Below are positions 22,574 through 34,738 of a DNA stretch of 64,000 nt, piece after piece. The stretch spans positions 186,001 through 250,000 of the forward strand of contig OX596339.1 of assembly GCA_951394405.1 (NCBI GenBank). The letters run 5' to 3'. Position 1 is the first letter of the stretch; every line of letters starts with the position of its first letter. The position numbers and the translations under genes are program-made. This DNA is from Coprinellus micaceus (lineage: Eukaryota; Basidiomycota; Agaricomycetes; Agaricales; Psathyrellaceae). Below the pieces are notes generated by a model, which ran no database searches, was not told the DNA's origin, and saw nothing but the letters and a program-made list of their open reading frames with translations.

Positions 22574-23901
22574 ATGGCTTGGACGGAGGATGATTCCATC
22601 TTCATCGGGACGATGATGTCCTTCTTCTTCTTTGGTACGTTCCCCCCGGTCGTCACACTGTCGACCAACTGAACCACCCATCCAGGTCTATACACCGCCG
22701 TCTTCGGCCTATATATTAAGCTCGTGAAGAATAGAAAATCAACACAGCTTACCGTTATGGACTATACTATTGGGTTCTTATACATTCTGACGGGGGCGAC
22801 GGTCATCATCGACGCCATTCAAGAGTTCGAGATTATCGTGAGTGCTTGCCTGTGCCGAAGACAGGGTGGGGCCCAATACAACCCCTTTTCTAGCGCCGAG
22901 GAAGGACGACCTCCTCGGACCCATGGGTGAACCGGATAAACTCGACGACATCAGTTACGATGGTGCTGTTGGACTACGTCGCCCAGGTCGTCCTTGTGAG
23001 TCGTTGATTCGACCCCTCCCGGTTTTCTGTCCGGCTCTGACCTTCGCTCTCCTCCAGATCTACCGGTCCTGGATCGTCTGGAATAAGAACTTGTGGGTTG
23101 CGGCCCCTCCCTTCATTATCGCTTTTGGTTCTGCAGGCACGTCCCGCTTCTTATATCGCCCATGTGCCGCGCACTCATACATCTACCCTTTCACCGAAAC
23201 CTTCGTTCGAACTCCCTTCTCGGCTCCGTTCTTACTTTCCACGCACCCTTCCCTCCCCACCCAGCTTCTGGCCTCGCCGTCAGCTTGTCCTACGCCATGC
23301 ACCCAGGCGACAACAAGAGCCTCCCCTGGTGGGTCTACGCCGGCTCAAGCTGGGTCATCCTCTCCCTCATCGTCAACGCCATGGTCTCCACCTTGATGAT
23401 CTTCAAGATTTGGACCATCCACATGCGGACGAAGGGCCTTCTCCTCTCTTCTGGGCGCCTCGACCTCTCGTGGATCGTGTCCATGCTCGTCGAGAGTGCG
23501 CTAGTCCTATTCATCGGCCAGCTGGTGTACGTGATTCTTTACTGGATCGATAGCCCTGAGTGGATGCTCGTCGTGCTTCCGGTGACCAACCTTTACGTGA
23601 GCCCTCGTTCTAGCCTTCGTTGAGAACGGAGAGTTGACGCGGTGAAATCAAATAGGGATTGTGCTGCACCTTCATCATGGTCGTTGTCGCCGAGAAGAGG
23701 CACTCGGATAATAGCACGTCGCACGAGACCTCCGCTAGCGTCGTCGTTCTCTCGACTCGATCGCGTGGTGGGAGGACTGCGCACGAGACATCCTACTCGG
23801 AAACCTCTTCCACGGCGAGACCTATGAAGGGACCCATGGGAGGCATCGAGGTGGGAATCGAATTCAACACATACTCGGATCGCCCACTCGAGCTCAAGTG
23901 A
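22574..23901 (+). CDS. Multi-span membrane protein, paralogue 2
   Basis: Six exons (22574-22634, 22686-22837, 22894-22995, 23058-23136, 23265-23596, 23656-23901) join to 323 residues. Exon lengths 1-5 are the same as in copy 1 (61, 152, 102, 79, 332). The hydrophobic segments and the SGLAVSLSYAMHPGD and GLCCTFIMVVVAEKRHSD motifs are nearly identical to copy 1, so this is its closest relative. The fourth intron begins with GC (GCACGT) instead of GT; the paralogues have GTACGT or GTGCGT there. The C-terminal tail ends NTYSDRPLELK, like copy 1's NTYSDRPIEFK. Cellular role unknown. Confidence 0.88.
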
Positions 23902-24839
23902 CCCACATCTCCAAGTCGACCCTATGTTTTCACTGGTTAACGCTCGCCCTTCACGCCGCACCCTGTTTGTGAAGGACTCACCTTTTCGTTCACTCCCACA
24001 TCCCCACTTTCGCTAGACAATCTCCTTTCGTTTCTATACCCTTCCCAATTGCTGTATCTCTGTACCTACTTACATGGAAAGACTTCGCTTATGTACACCG
24101 CATCGGGGTTCCTTGTCCTGTCCTGTGACGACCGTTTGAGTAAGGAGGAGGGGAACCGGGCGTTCCAACTCACCACCTTGCAACTACCTTGGGTCGTTCC
24201 GTCTTACCTTTCTGGAGACTGCCCGCCTCTCTGAAAGGCATCCCGACCTCGCACGACGCCGATGCGAGGAATGGGTGAGCCCCGGGCGCCGTGGATGGAA
24301 AGGTATTTGGGAGCACCTAGTGGGCCTTGAGAGTTCCTTGTCGTCCGGGGATGGGATGAAACGAATATGGAGGAACACGCCAACCGCTACGAGACCGAAT
24401 AAAGCGCGAAGGGAACCCCACCTGACGCGGGGGCTGAAGTCCTGAGTCGTTGTTGGGATCGGGAGGGAAGCGGAGTCACGACCCCGCGAATCACAGCGCT
24501 TCAAGTTCCAGCTCCCCGATAACAGAGCAGGCGAACGGATGGGTGGTGCCGAGTTCTCAAGGCGAACGAAGCCATAGGTACAGACCCCGATGGTGGGACA
24601 AGTCGTCGCGGAGATGAGGATTCCTACCTTTCCCTCACTCAGTCGAGAGAACAGCAGGAAGTCTCACAATTGTGACGGGCCTCCCCATTACTAAGGTCTA
24701 TAGCGGCGTCAGGACTCAAGGCTCGAGAGAGGATACCAGGCTCCAAAGCATAGGTCCTGAAGCAGCGAGTCAACCGTATGTTACCCTCGATGCCACAGCA
24801 GGCGCAGCACATCTTCCTATGGACAAAAGCCCAAGAACG
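23902..24839. other. Spacer before the repeat block
   Basis: Downstream of paralogue 2. The first part is probably its 3' UTR. No gene seen. Confidence 0.35.
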
Positions 24840-26290
24840 CCACCCTCAATGTGAGCATGGGATCTCTAGATCTGCGGCCAAGTCGATCTGGATGTCCTAC
24901 CCCTCCCTCGTACTCGAGCTTTGTACATATGGGAAGTCTGTCGGAAGTGAGGTAGGCTGCCATATGGCAGTGAGCGTAGCCGGTCTTTGCTAGACGTGTC
25001 GGGTCTTGCGCAGGGCGAGATCTGGACCTCTGGACCGAAGCAAATTGAGCGGAGAACCAAGGGGTGAGTTGAAGATATACAGCAAGCATGGCGTAAAGAT
25101 CATCTTCAACACACAAAAGCCCCAGAGCAGCCGTGGATTCTTGCGTGGTCCGGTACAGATGTAGAGAGAATGGCCGGCAGCGGCTACAGCAGGACGGACC
25201 GAAGGCAGATGCGAGCGTAGATCTTGAAGTAGAATAGCAAGCGTAAATTCCTCTCGATGCAACGTAGCAGGGATGATTCCTTCCGTTAGAGGGACAAAGA
25301 CTCTAGGACACCACCCTCAATGGGAGCATGGCATCTCTAGATCTGCGACCAGGTGAATCGAGAGGTCCCACCCCTGCCCGACGCTCGAGTACGCCTAGGC
25401 TTTGGTATGAGCGGCACGTTGAAACAGAATCACGACCGTACAGCGGAGAGGACGCCTGGGTAGTATATGAGTTCCTTGATGGACACGTTGGGCCCTTGCA
25501 CGGAACGAGAGTGGAGGAATTGTTGACCTTGAAGCATCTCAAGTGCCGGATTATTAGCTTTCCGAGTGTATGGGGAGGATCCTCTAACCGTGGGGATGAC
25601 GGAACACAGCCAGAGATACAGGCAGGAGAGCTCGACCAGCACAGCCGATGCGACTCAAGGTACCACTCGACTCGACGAGGGAAGGATCGATAAGATTGTC
25701 GTCACGGTTTACGTCCCAGAGGAGCCGTCTTCGCGATGTGACAAAAGGGGTGCTGGAATGAAGGGCCGTGTAGAACGAAGTGACAGTGGTGGCCAGAAGG
25801 CAAGAGAGGTCCGAGTCGTGATTCATGTCACACACGAGGCGCTGCGTTTGGCTTTGTTTCAGCACGAGTGTGGATGTTTGGTTCATAGTCAGGGGGCCTA
25901 CTGGCCAAAAGCCCGACGGAGGGATTACTTGGCAGATTCTACAATCTAAAAAATACCTAAGGTTCCTGTAACTGCCCTCGGACATATCGATAAAATCGGT
26001 GACCTCGAAAAAGGGGACTGTAGTTTTCTTTAAACGCTAAACACCATGGCGTCGAGTCGAAAATGACGGGTTTCCCCATCGTCGGATTTACAAGTCATCG
26101 TGCAATGCGATTCAAGAGAGCCCAATGTCCAAATGTCCCAGCAGGGGAGACCTGGTCTAAGTAATACAGCAGGGATGGCGTGGTCGTAACAATGAACAAA
26201 GAAGAATCCCAGCCTCAACCTGAGGATGGAACCTCTAGGTCCCCGCTCCATTCGTCCGAATAACCCCTCCCCCGCACGTATCTCAGAAGT
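24840..26290 (+). repeat. Dispersed repeat module, several copies
   Basis: A module with GCATGGSATCTCTAGATCTGCG followed by GACGCTCGAGTAC-like sequence occurs at about 24840-24920 and 25311-25390, in weaker form at 26220-26285, and again at 32065-32154. A second motif (GTCACACACGAG..CTGCGTTTGGCTTTG) lies at about 25827-25870 and recurs at 28536, 32381 and, inverted, near 44990 and 45390. No coding capacity is recognised. Confidence 0.6.
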
Positions 26291-26329
26291 CGGATGGACG
26301 ATCGTGTTTCCGACACCGGGTTTAACCAT

Positions 26330-26630
26330 CGAACCTCACATCCCGTCGTTTAGGGCCTAGGCATCGGGGGTACGTGAGCTCTGGATCAAAGAACAGAAGA
26401 GAACGTAGCTGGGAAACAAAAGAACCAAGTAATGATCGTGGTTGTGGCCTCGGTAAGAACTTGAAGACTCGCTTACTTCGCGGCTTGCCTTCAAGTTCCG
26501 CGACGCGAGGATCCATGGTCACGACTCACGACGTGAAAGGATTAATGCGCTTTACGATCGCCTCAAATCGAGCTACGGGCGCAAGGCCAGGGAATACACT
26601 CGATATATTTCAGTACCAATACATAGCACC
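26330..26630 (+). repeat. Repeat copy with inverted partner at 42.8-44.1 kb
   Basis: Contains GTGAAAGGATTAATGC and CGCCTCAAATCGAGCTA-like sequence. The reverse complement of the same order of motifs is found at 42850-43030, and the leading part (GGATGTGAGGTTCGATGG on the other strand) recurs around 43950-44020. Confidence 0.65.
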
Positions 26631-27169
26631 CTTCAGAGTCTAATGTAGACGTCGCACTCCCGCATTGAGAGTCGAAACCCTCGAATCCGACGCAATAACA
26701 CAAATACGGGTTACAACTGGTGCAGGTGGGCGGTGCTACGCCGTCTTGCATCTGGATAAATGGGACACTCACAATAAAAGCGTGAACGATGGGGAAGCTG
26801 ACTCATGCTTCGCTAGACTTCCACGCGTTCTCTCAACGCGATTGAGAGAATAAGAGGAAGGCTCGCAGCATTGAGGTTACCTCCCGTCCCCGTCGTCTTC
26901 TCCTGCGGTCTCGTTATGGGTGTATTCGCCTTCGTCGTCGTTGTACCTTGTCGCTTTTCGGGCCCCGGAACTGCAGATCGAACTGTGGTCAACGACCATT
27001 CCATGCAAAGTGAACCAGGACCAGAACATGGACAAAGACGTACTTCCGCAGGGACAGGCACCCCTCGCATCCTCCACTCATACGTACATAGAAGTAAACC
27101 GACCAGTCCTTGCTTCCTAAGAGAATTAACCCATCTGAAACGACGGCTAATAGTGGCTCAGTGGTACGA

Positions 27170-27620
27170 CCGACCCAACCCGCCCAGCAGATGGGCATGA
27201 CGCACATGCCTTTCTCCTCCGATACCACCGGGCTCCGGACCCTTCGCTCAACGTGAACGGGGGACACTGAGAGCCTTGGGACAAGGGGCGTGGGATGTGT
27301 GCGTCTCGTCTCATCGTAGCGGCCATGTTTGGTCGAGGTCAAGGTAGAACATAGACCTTCCACGAAGGCTTCGGGGAGATGGCGGTGTTGAAGGCGGAAA
27401 CGAGCCAACGCCCACGGAGTGTTGACAACAAGCCCAGCCAAACCAACCCAGCAGCTGTACGGGACACACATGCGACACGAAGAACGAGCCATAGAGCTCC
27501 AGTCCCGTCGGTCAGTGAACCGGGGCACCGAGAGCACTGGGATGCGGGCCTGTGAGCGTGTGCGTCTCGTCTCGCCATTATGGGTGGTGGGTGGTCTGCG
27601 GTCCTGGGCCGATCCAAAAA
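27170..27620. repeat. Tandem degenerate ~290-bp units
   Basis: Two diverged units with a common order: CGCTCAACGTGAACG, GAGAGC..TGGGA, GTGTGCGTCTCGTCTC, TTTGGTCGAGG, CATAGACCTTC, CAGCCAAACC. Further units lie at 29100-29890 and, inverted, at 35590-36010. The long open frame across them (26989-27912) reflects lack of stops in GC-rich repeat DNA, not a gene. Confidence 0.6.
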
Positions 27621-27839
27621 AGTGACATCGAGTAAGACGATGGGTGGCGGTCGATACGACCAATCCTGAGACAGCTACACCTATCCGGTGGAGGAGACAC
27701 AACTCCGTTAGAGGCGCACAACGCCCCTGCCGCCGGCACGTTTTAACTTTAGCATAAAGCACTAGGACACTGGTGGGCGGGTCGTACGTGGAGTCCTGCG
27801 TCTCGTCTCGTCTCGTCGCGGTCGTGTGGTTCAGTGGTT

Positions 27840-28610
27840 GTTGGTGTGGCACAGGTAGACGTCGTCGAGATCGAGATCTGAAGATCCAGTCCATCGTCGA
27901 TCCGTCGAACATCCCATGGACGAAGGAGTGGTACGTCCCGTCAACTCGAACGGATTAACGGCAGTACCTGACAAACATGGATGAAATCTACGTTCGCCTA
28001 CACCCCATCCGACGAGGATAATGGGTGAACGGGGAGCGTGAGTCCATCCGCCGCTGGAGTACCGCCGTATCGCGCTCAAGAGGGAGGGAGATCGGGATTG
28101 TAACAAGCCAGAAGGTGCAAGTTCCCACTAAGCCCCTCTCCTCGTCCGAGTCATGGGACCGTGAATTTGGGAAGGCGCATTTAATCGTTACACACCTCGA
28201 GTCATACCAGACCCAACATGGGCGTGGGGGACGAGGGGGCTGAGTAAAAAGCGCTCACGCAGGATTCACGGGCCGTCACTCCCCAGAGAGATGGAGGGGT
28301 ATCGAGTCCGGTCGTGGAGAGGCCACTAAGCAAGGGTTGCAGTAACTTGAATATTGGATCGATGGGCCAATAAGGCGACGATCGCCGAGGTCGTGGCGCG
28401 ATGTTGGACTCCGTCCACAGCGTCAGTCCTCGACTCCTCGTCAGGGATGGCGGTGGGTATCGATCGATGTGAGCGACGGTATGAAGAAAGGAAGCAGGAT
28501 TCATGGTGGTGGTAAGAAGGCAAGAGGTGATTCTTGTCACACACGAGTCACTGCGTTTGGCTTTGTATCAGTACGAGTGTCGATGTTTGGTTCAAATGGT
28601 CGAAGGTTCT
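27840..28610 (+). repeat. Left arm of a ~0.8-kb inverted repeat
   Basis: Nearly colinear with the reverse complement of 45340-46200. Shared landmarks in order are ACACCCCATCC, GTCATGGGACCGTGAA, GGGGGACGAGGGGGCTGAG, GCGCTCACGCAGGATTCACG, GATCGATGGGCCAATAAGGC and GGTATGAAGAAAGGAAGCAG. Confidence 0.75.
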
Positions 28611-29099
28611 GGTACATGCCCTGGGATATACCAATGAAAACCGGCGAATGCGGAACGAGGACTGGAGCTTCCTTCCAATGCTAAACATTAGCAAGTCGGT
28701 CGAGAATGCTCAGAAGAAGCGATGGACACACGAACGGTGGGGAAAACATTTGCAGCCATCCGAGACTTCCAGGCGTTCTGTCAACCCCATTGAAAGAGTA
28801 GCAGGAAGTCTAGAGTTGGGAGAAGACAATGAAATCTCAGGAGATGGCGAAGGCTCCCCATTGCCGTCGCCGCAGTGAGATCATACTGACACGAAGAGAA
28901 GGTAAAGCGGACCTTCAAAGTGAAGGAGACTGCGAATGCTGATGCGAAAGCGTATATACCTTCTCCCCGTAGCCTGTGTGGTGCGTCCAGGCTTTACAAT
29001 GTGAGGCCGGGCGACTACGCGCTCTGGACGGGACGGGAACGTGAGGATGAGGATGGGGTGTTCCGACGAATGTGCCTGCCAGTGGTCGTGGAAGAGTGA

Positions 29100-29890
29100 A
29101 AGCGCTACATACTCACCGGCGAAATGACCACCCCCCGACCGACCCAGCAAATCGAAGTCGGCGGGTAATTGATCATGAGCTCCACGCAGAACTCTGTGTC
29201 CATACGTGAACGGGGATTCTGAGAGCGCTGGAAGGGTGCCGAGTGCGTGCGTCTCGTCTCGTCTCGCCTCGTACTGAGTCGTGGGTGGGCGAGCGTGTTT
29301 GGTGCGTGTGTGCGTCAAGGCACAGTGTGGGTCGTAGGTCGAACGTGACGGCTGGGTTGAAGAAGAAATAGAGAAATAGGAAACAAGCCAAGAGCGAAGG
29401 GGTATGGCGACCGACTCGGGCTGGCCAGCTCAGCGCGTGAGAGTGAGTGAGACGCACAAATATCACCGGTGAACGTACCACAGAGCTCCTGTCCCTTCGC
29501 TCAACGTGAACGGCGGACACAGAGAGCCCTGGGATGCGGGACGGGGAGAGTGTGCGCCTCGTCTTGTCTTGGCGTAGCGGGCGTGTTTGGTCGAGGTGGG
29601 CGTAGAACATAGACCTTCGATCCAGGCTGTGGGCTGAGGACAGCACCCAAGGAGTAAACCGGCCAACACCGCAGGGGTATGAGCACAGGCCCAGCCAGAC
29701 CAAGGCGGCGGATGGGCGAGTGAGACGCATACCGGCAGATGTACGAGACCAAAGAGCCCCGCTTCCTGACGTTCGACGTGAACGTGGAAGGCGGGGGCCC
29801 TGGGATGTCCGACGTCGAGGGTGTGCGTCTCGCTTAAACAGCGCGCGGTGGGTGGTCTGCGGACCTGGACTGATCCAACAAGGTCGAGCA
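29100..29890. repeat. Further tandem ~290-bp units
   Basis: Units with the same order of motifs as 27170-27620 (CTCAACGTGAACGGCGG, GCGTGTTTGGTCGAGG, CATAGACCTTCGATCC, CAGGCCCAGCCAGACC). They lie upstream of the GATAA-tailed sequence that ends at 31123. Confidence 0.6.
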
Positions 29891-30119
29891 CGACGATCAT
29901 AGCTGTCGGCATGTGTCGATAGCGAGGCGATGGATATTTGCCGCCACAACCAAGGTCCAAGATAGGTCCACCGATCGGGTGGAGGAGACGCAGGCTACAT
30001 GGAGCAACACACAGGGTCCCGGTCGCCAGCGTACGTCCGATGGGAAAACGTGGGACGGGGACGCTGGTGGGCAGCGTGTAGGGTGTGCGACTCGCCTTTC
30101 CGCAGTCGTCTCGCTGGGT

Positions 30120-31123
30120 TGGCACAGGTGGTCGGCGAGGTCGAGGTAGAGGTCGAGGTCGAGACCGAGATGTGGAGAGAAGATCGGGTGCATCGGACGC
30201 CCCACAGAAGAAGAAGGGGAACAGCACAGCCCCACTTGGCGAGTATGTGAACGGCGGGACAGGAAAAGGTATGAGATCTACGTTAGCCTACACCCCATCC
30301 AACGAGGACAGTGGGTTACTGGGGAGCGTTGAGTCCATCCGCTCCTGGAGTACCGCCGTATCACGCTCGAACGAGGGGACGTACGCACCGCTCTGGCAGC
30401 GATGCTAGAGGAGGAGACTTCGAGTCGTGATGGACGTACTAAGTGCCTAGGTCGGTACCAGGATAGTTGGGCACCACCGATGGGCGGGTTGCACCCTCGC
30501 TCCCCGTCCGGAGCGGTGGGTGCATAGCGGGCAGGTTTTGACCCACGACCCGCCTCGAGGACCTCACCCAATGTGGACGTGGGGGACGAGGGGGGCGAGT
30601 CAAAAGTGCTCGTGCAGGACCCACGGCCCGGGGGAGAGGGAAGGAGGCGCTTTCGAGCTCGGCCACGGAGGGGAGGCTAAGGGGTACCAGTCAATCGATG
30701 GCGAGTGAAGTGACGATCGTTGGAGTCGTGGCTCGAGATTGAAGGCCACAGCGGCAGTCGTCGAGTCCTCGTCAGGGACGGCGGGTACACAGCACGGAAC
30801 ATTCGGCCCACAGGCACCTCGATCGCCGTCCCCGAACATGGGCGTGGGGGACGAGGAGGGCGAGTCGAAGTGGCGGTGGGCAACCCGCGACACTGTGAGA
30901 GGGACCTGACGAGGTGGTCTTGGAGATGCACCACGGTGGTTTAATTGGGGGTCATGAGGCCTTTCAGTGGGTGTTGGGTTTGAGAACAAAGGGGGGAGTG
31001 AGGATCGATGAGATGCGTTGTCGACGTCGTGGTTCGAAGCAACAAACACTTTGAAAGTGGCACAAGCCCCTGTCCAACTCAATTACATCTCCGCCAGCGA
31101 GAAGAGATAAGATAAGATAAGAT
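30120..31123 (+). repeat. 3' part of a GATAA-tailed element
   Basis: Contains a GAGGTCGAGGTAGAGG run, CATCGGACGCCCCACAGAAG, CACCCCATCCAACGAGGA and ATGTGGACGTGGGGGACGAG, and ends in (GATAA)3 at 31106-31120. The same series is found inverted at 34739-35360. It resembles the 3' end of a non-LTR retroelement, but no reverse transcriptase is visible. Confidence 0.6.
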
Positions 31124-32595
31124 CCCCCAACGAGCGTCGATGTTTGGTTCAGCTGGTCCTGCTACAAGGTTGGGAGCAGGCGCAATTCCTGACATGTCTA
31201 GAGCATTTCGGCAGGTATATTCTTATTCGACAATGCAAACAACGGCGAACGTTCCTGTAAACGCCCTTGGATGTACCCTTGAAAACCGGTTAACACGAAA
31301 AGACGACTGGAGCTGTCTTGGAGCTTGAGCTTGAAACGCTAAACGTTAGCAAATCGAAAATGTTCAGAAGACGGAACGCGAACAAACGGTGGACGCACAA
31401 AATATGGGAAACCAACCACAATACCCCAGACTTTCAGGTATTCTCCCAACCGTGTCGAATAAATAGCAGGAAGTCTGGAAGTGCTGACGAACCTCCCCAT
31501 CGTCGACGCGCACCGATGAATTGACACACAAGCGGTCCATGTCCAGAGGTCCCAGCAGAGTCCACCCACACCTCTCCAAAGAATTACACCACCTCTTCAA
31601 ATCAATACATCAGAGATAGCGCTTCGGACGAAAGACAAAGCCCATAGAATTCCACAAACTTGAGCGTGGAACCTCCAGACCCAGATCCAATTCGTCCGTG
31701 ACAGCCCATCCCTGGACAACACTCCAGAAGCCGGGCGGACGAGTATCGCGGCGAGCCGAAAGACCAGAGACCAAGCCCATCCGTCCGTCCGCCTCATGAT
31801 CACTAGACCCAGGGATGCAACCCACCGATCTTTGATCAGGGACCTACACTGACCCTCCGCCCAACAAACGCCACGAAGGACGCAACGACACTCCCACTTC
31901 AACCCACCAAACATCGCACCCCGTCATCCAGGACCTAGGCGCTGCACGGCGAGCTCTGGACCGATGTGAGCTGTGGAGACCTGGCGGCAGAATAGCGAGC
32001 TTAAATTCCTCTCGATACAACGTAGCAGGGATGAATACCTTTCATTCAACGGACAAAGACCCAAAGGTACCGCCCTCAACGCGAGCACGGCATCTCTAGA
32101 TCCGCGACCATATGAACAGAGAGGTCCCACCCTTGCCCGACGCTCGAGTACTCCCTAGCACGCCGTAGTACGCCGTAGGCAGGAGAGCTCGACCAACACA
32201 CCCATCCCTCTCAAGGTACTCACCAACCGACTCGACTCGACTCGAGAAGGATCGATAAGACAGTCTTCACATTTCGCGTCCCAGAAAAGTCGTCCTCACG
32301 AATAAACGTGACAAGGGGCTAGCCAGGACGAAGCGATGGTGGTGGTACGAAGCCAAGAAGACGCGATCAAGATGATTCTCGTCACACACGAGGTTCGTTG
32401 TCACTGCGTTTGGCTTTGTTTCAGCACGAGTGAGGTCCGAACACGGTGACAGATACTACGTTTTCTCTACCTGAAATAGAGAAAACCCCGAGCACGGTGA
32501 ACGATACGTTCAACAACAGCAAAAAGTAAAAACAGATATCTTATTGCAAGGAAATAAACGCGGAACGGGAAAAACGTCTATGGAGGGACAGGGAT
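31124..32595. repeat. Mosaic of dispersed repeats
   Basis: 31135-31430 resembles 28580-28790 (TCGATGTTTGGTTCA .. AAAACCGG .. ACGCTAAACGTTAGCAA). 31910-32160 resembles 25240-25390. 32340-32440 carries another copy of the GTCACACACGAG motif. No gene. Confidence 0.55.
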
Positions 32596-34497
32596 CTAGT
32601 GGTGCTGCGCAACAGGGACGTCGTACCCGATGAAGCTGCGACGGCCGATTATTTCGCCGATCTGCGGGAGGGGGTCGTCAGTTGGATTGTTCAGCAGGGA
32701 GACTAGGATGAGAAGGTTCGGTTTGAAGAGAGGGTGAAGGGTGAAGTGGGGAGAATGAAAGCAAATCGAAGGAAAAATCGAAGAACAAAGCGAAGGAGAA
32801 AAAGCGCAAAGATCCAGGAAAGGATAAAGACAAAGCCAAGCACGAAGGAAAGGAGAACGGAAAGACGAGGTAAGAAACGCATGGAGGGACAGGGATATAT
32901 AGGCAGGAGGGTAAGGGAGATATATATATGAGGGAAAGGGGGACATAGGCAGGTAGGGGAGAACGAAACAGGAAAGGAGAGGGTGCGCGTGAGGGCGCCC
33001 TCGGTCCAGAGTACCATGAACACACAACGTAAATGCACGGCGGGCAGACAGCAGAAGCCCCTCCAAAAACGAACGCATGCACGTCGGCAGAATGGGGCAC
33101 GAGGAAGACGGCCGATGGGCGGAAGATGAAGGATAAAGGCGTCAGGGAAGAAGGCACAAGGATACGATGACGGACCAAGCCGCAATGATATATGACGACA
33201 AAACAAGGAACGCGGATACGAAGAGAGAACGAGCAAAGATTGGACAGAGGATATGAAGAGGAAAGCAGCCACGAGGATATGAAGAAGATTCGAAACAAGC
33301 GAGCAAAGATCAAGCCAGACAGAGAGAGAAACACAAAAACTCACTTTAAACACCCCGTACGCCTGGAGCCCGTACACGCCCACTTGGGCGACCTGCCCGC
33401 CCGACGCGAAGGAGCGGAGTGCGGCGGGGGAGGAGACCTGCATTTGAGAGGGGAGTTAGCGAGAATTCGATTGTTGGAGAAGGGAATAGCGAGGAATTCG
33501 TTTCGGGAAACTGTGTCGAAAGGGGGTTCGAAGCGAACGCGGCGAGTGAACTCCAAAGCCAAGCCAAGGCGGAGGACGCCGAGGAACAGGGAGATATCGC
33601 AAGACCAAAGAAAGGTCTAGGGAAGACACGAAAAGAGACTCACCGAACTCCAAATCTGCGCATACGCCTCCCGCACGGCGGCGAGGTTAGGCGGGGCGAG
33701 CCGTTCGGCGTGGTAGATCTGCTTGAGGACTTCGCGCGCGACGGAGAAGTTGTAGACGAGGGGGGATTTGTATGCTGTGGGAGGGGATGGAGGTTAGCGG
33801 GGGTGTTATATGGGGAGGGGGGAGGATGAGAGGGGAGAGAAAGAAGAGGGGAAGAGAAGAGAAGAGAACGCGGGTCGTGGTAGCACACCCGGGTGGGATG
33901 AGACAGCCACATTGATACACCCATGGCGGGGCCCACGCGTTCTGAGGAGGGAAACACCAAAACCCAACGTGCCTCTGGACGACGGGAAGGTGAGGTTCCG
34001 CGTCGTCAAGACGCGATACGCGGAATCCACGTTGTGCATTGCAGGGAGGTATCGATTCCTCTCTTCGCAACGAACGACCGAACGTCGAACCAAACCCAAC
34101 ACGCCGAACGAACGCCAAGAAACAACCCCCACTCTCAACCCCAAATCTCAAACACCGAACAAATCCCAAATCCCAAAACGTAACCAACACCCAAATCTCA
34201 AACCCCGAACAAAACATTCCCAAATCCCAAATAAAAAAGGCCCAACTCACACCCCAACATCTCCCCAACCTTCTCCCCAACAGGCCCCAACGCCTTCTTC
34301 GCGCCCTTCCACAGCTTCTCCCCGGTCGCCTGCGCCTGCGCGAACGCATCGGCCGCTTTCTTCTGCGCTGCTTCAGCTGAAGCCGAGGCGGAGGGGTTGG
34401 TGCCGGTGCTTGCGTTGCGGCGGAACGCGGATGGTTGGCGGGTAGCCAGGCGCTGCCGGAGGGAGGAGGAGGTTTGGCGGAGGGCGGCGGAGAGCAT
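32596..34497 (-). CDS. ATP20: Mitochondrial ATP synthase subunit g
   Basis: Four exons (34497-34251, 33774-33644, 33437-33345, 32661-32596) join to 178 residues. The first ~35 residues are Arg/Ser/Ala-rich without acidic residues, fitting a mitochondrial targeting sequence. The subunit g core follows: YNFSVAREVLKQIYHAERLA, PPNLAAVREAYAQIW, a glycine-rich membrane segment (VGVYGLQAYGVFK) and the family ending IGEIIGRRSFIGYDV. Subunit g is a small inner-membrane component of the F1Fo ATP synthase Fo sector needed for enzyme dimerisation and cristae shape. Introns are 476, 206 and 683 nt, far longer than the ~55-nt introns elsewhere in the window. All donors and acceptors are canonical and the frame is intact. 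It is the only clear housekeeping gene in the repeat block. Confidence 0.92.
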
Positions 34498-34738
34498 CGT
34501 GGTTCTCGCTTGTCTCTTCTGGTGGTGAATGTGTAAGGGAGGAGAGAGAAGGACTGAAGGAAGCGGAGGGAGGCAAGGAAGGAAGGAAGGAGAGAAGGCG
34601 AGGAGCACCGACGACTGACGACGATGACGGCGAGGGGAGGGTGATGACCGTTTCGATGTGTGATGAGCGGGACAGCGAAAAGGAGGGGGTCGTGGGAATG
34701 AAGCGCGGGGTGTCGAATCCGGATTGGTCCGTGGGGCA

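Noticed and set aside
26989..27912. 307-codon minus-strand open frame
   Set aside because: It runs across tandem ~290-bp repeat units and repeats its own peptide motifs with the DNA unit; there is no recognisable protein.
29173..30227. Two long overlapping minus-strand frames
   Set aside because: Same explanation: repeat DNA without stop codons, with both frames open over the same bases.
32678..33443. Three long frames inside ATP20
   Set aside because: They cover the 683-nt last intron; only the short exon 33437-33345 within them belongs to the gene.
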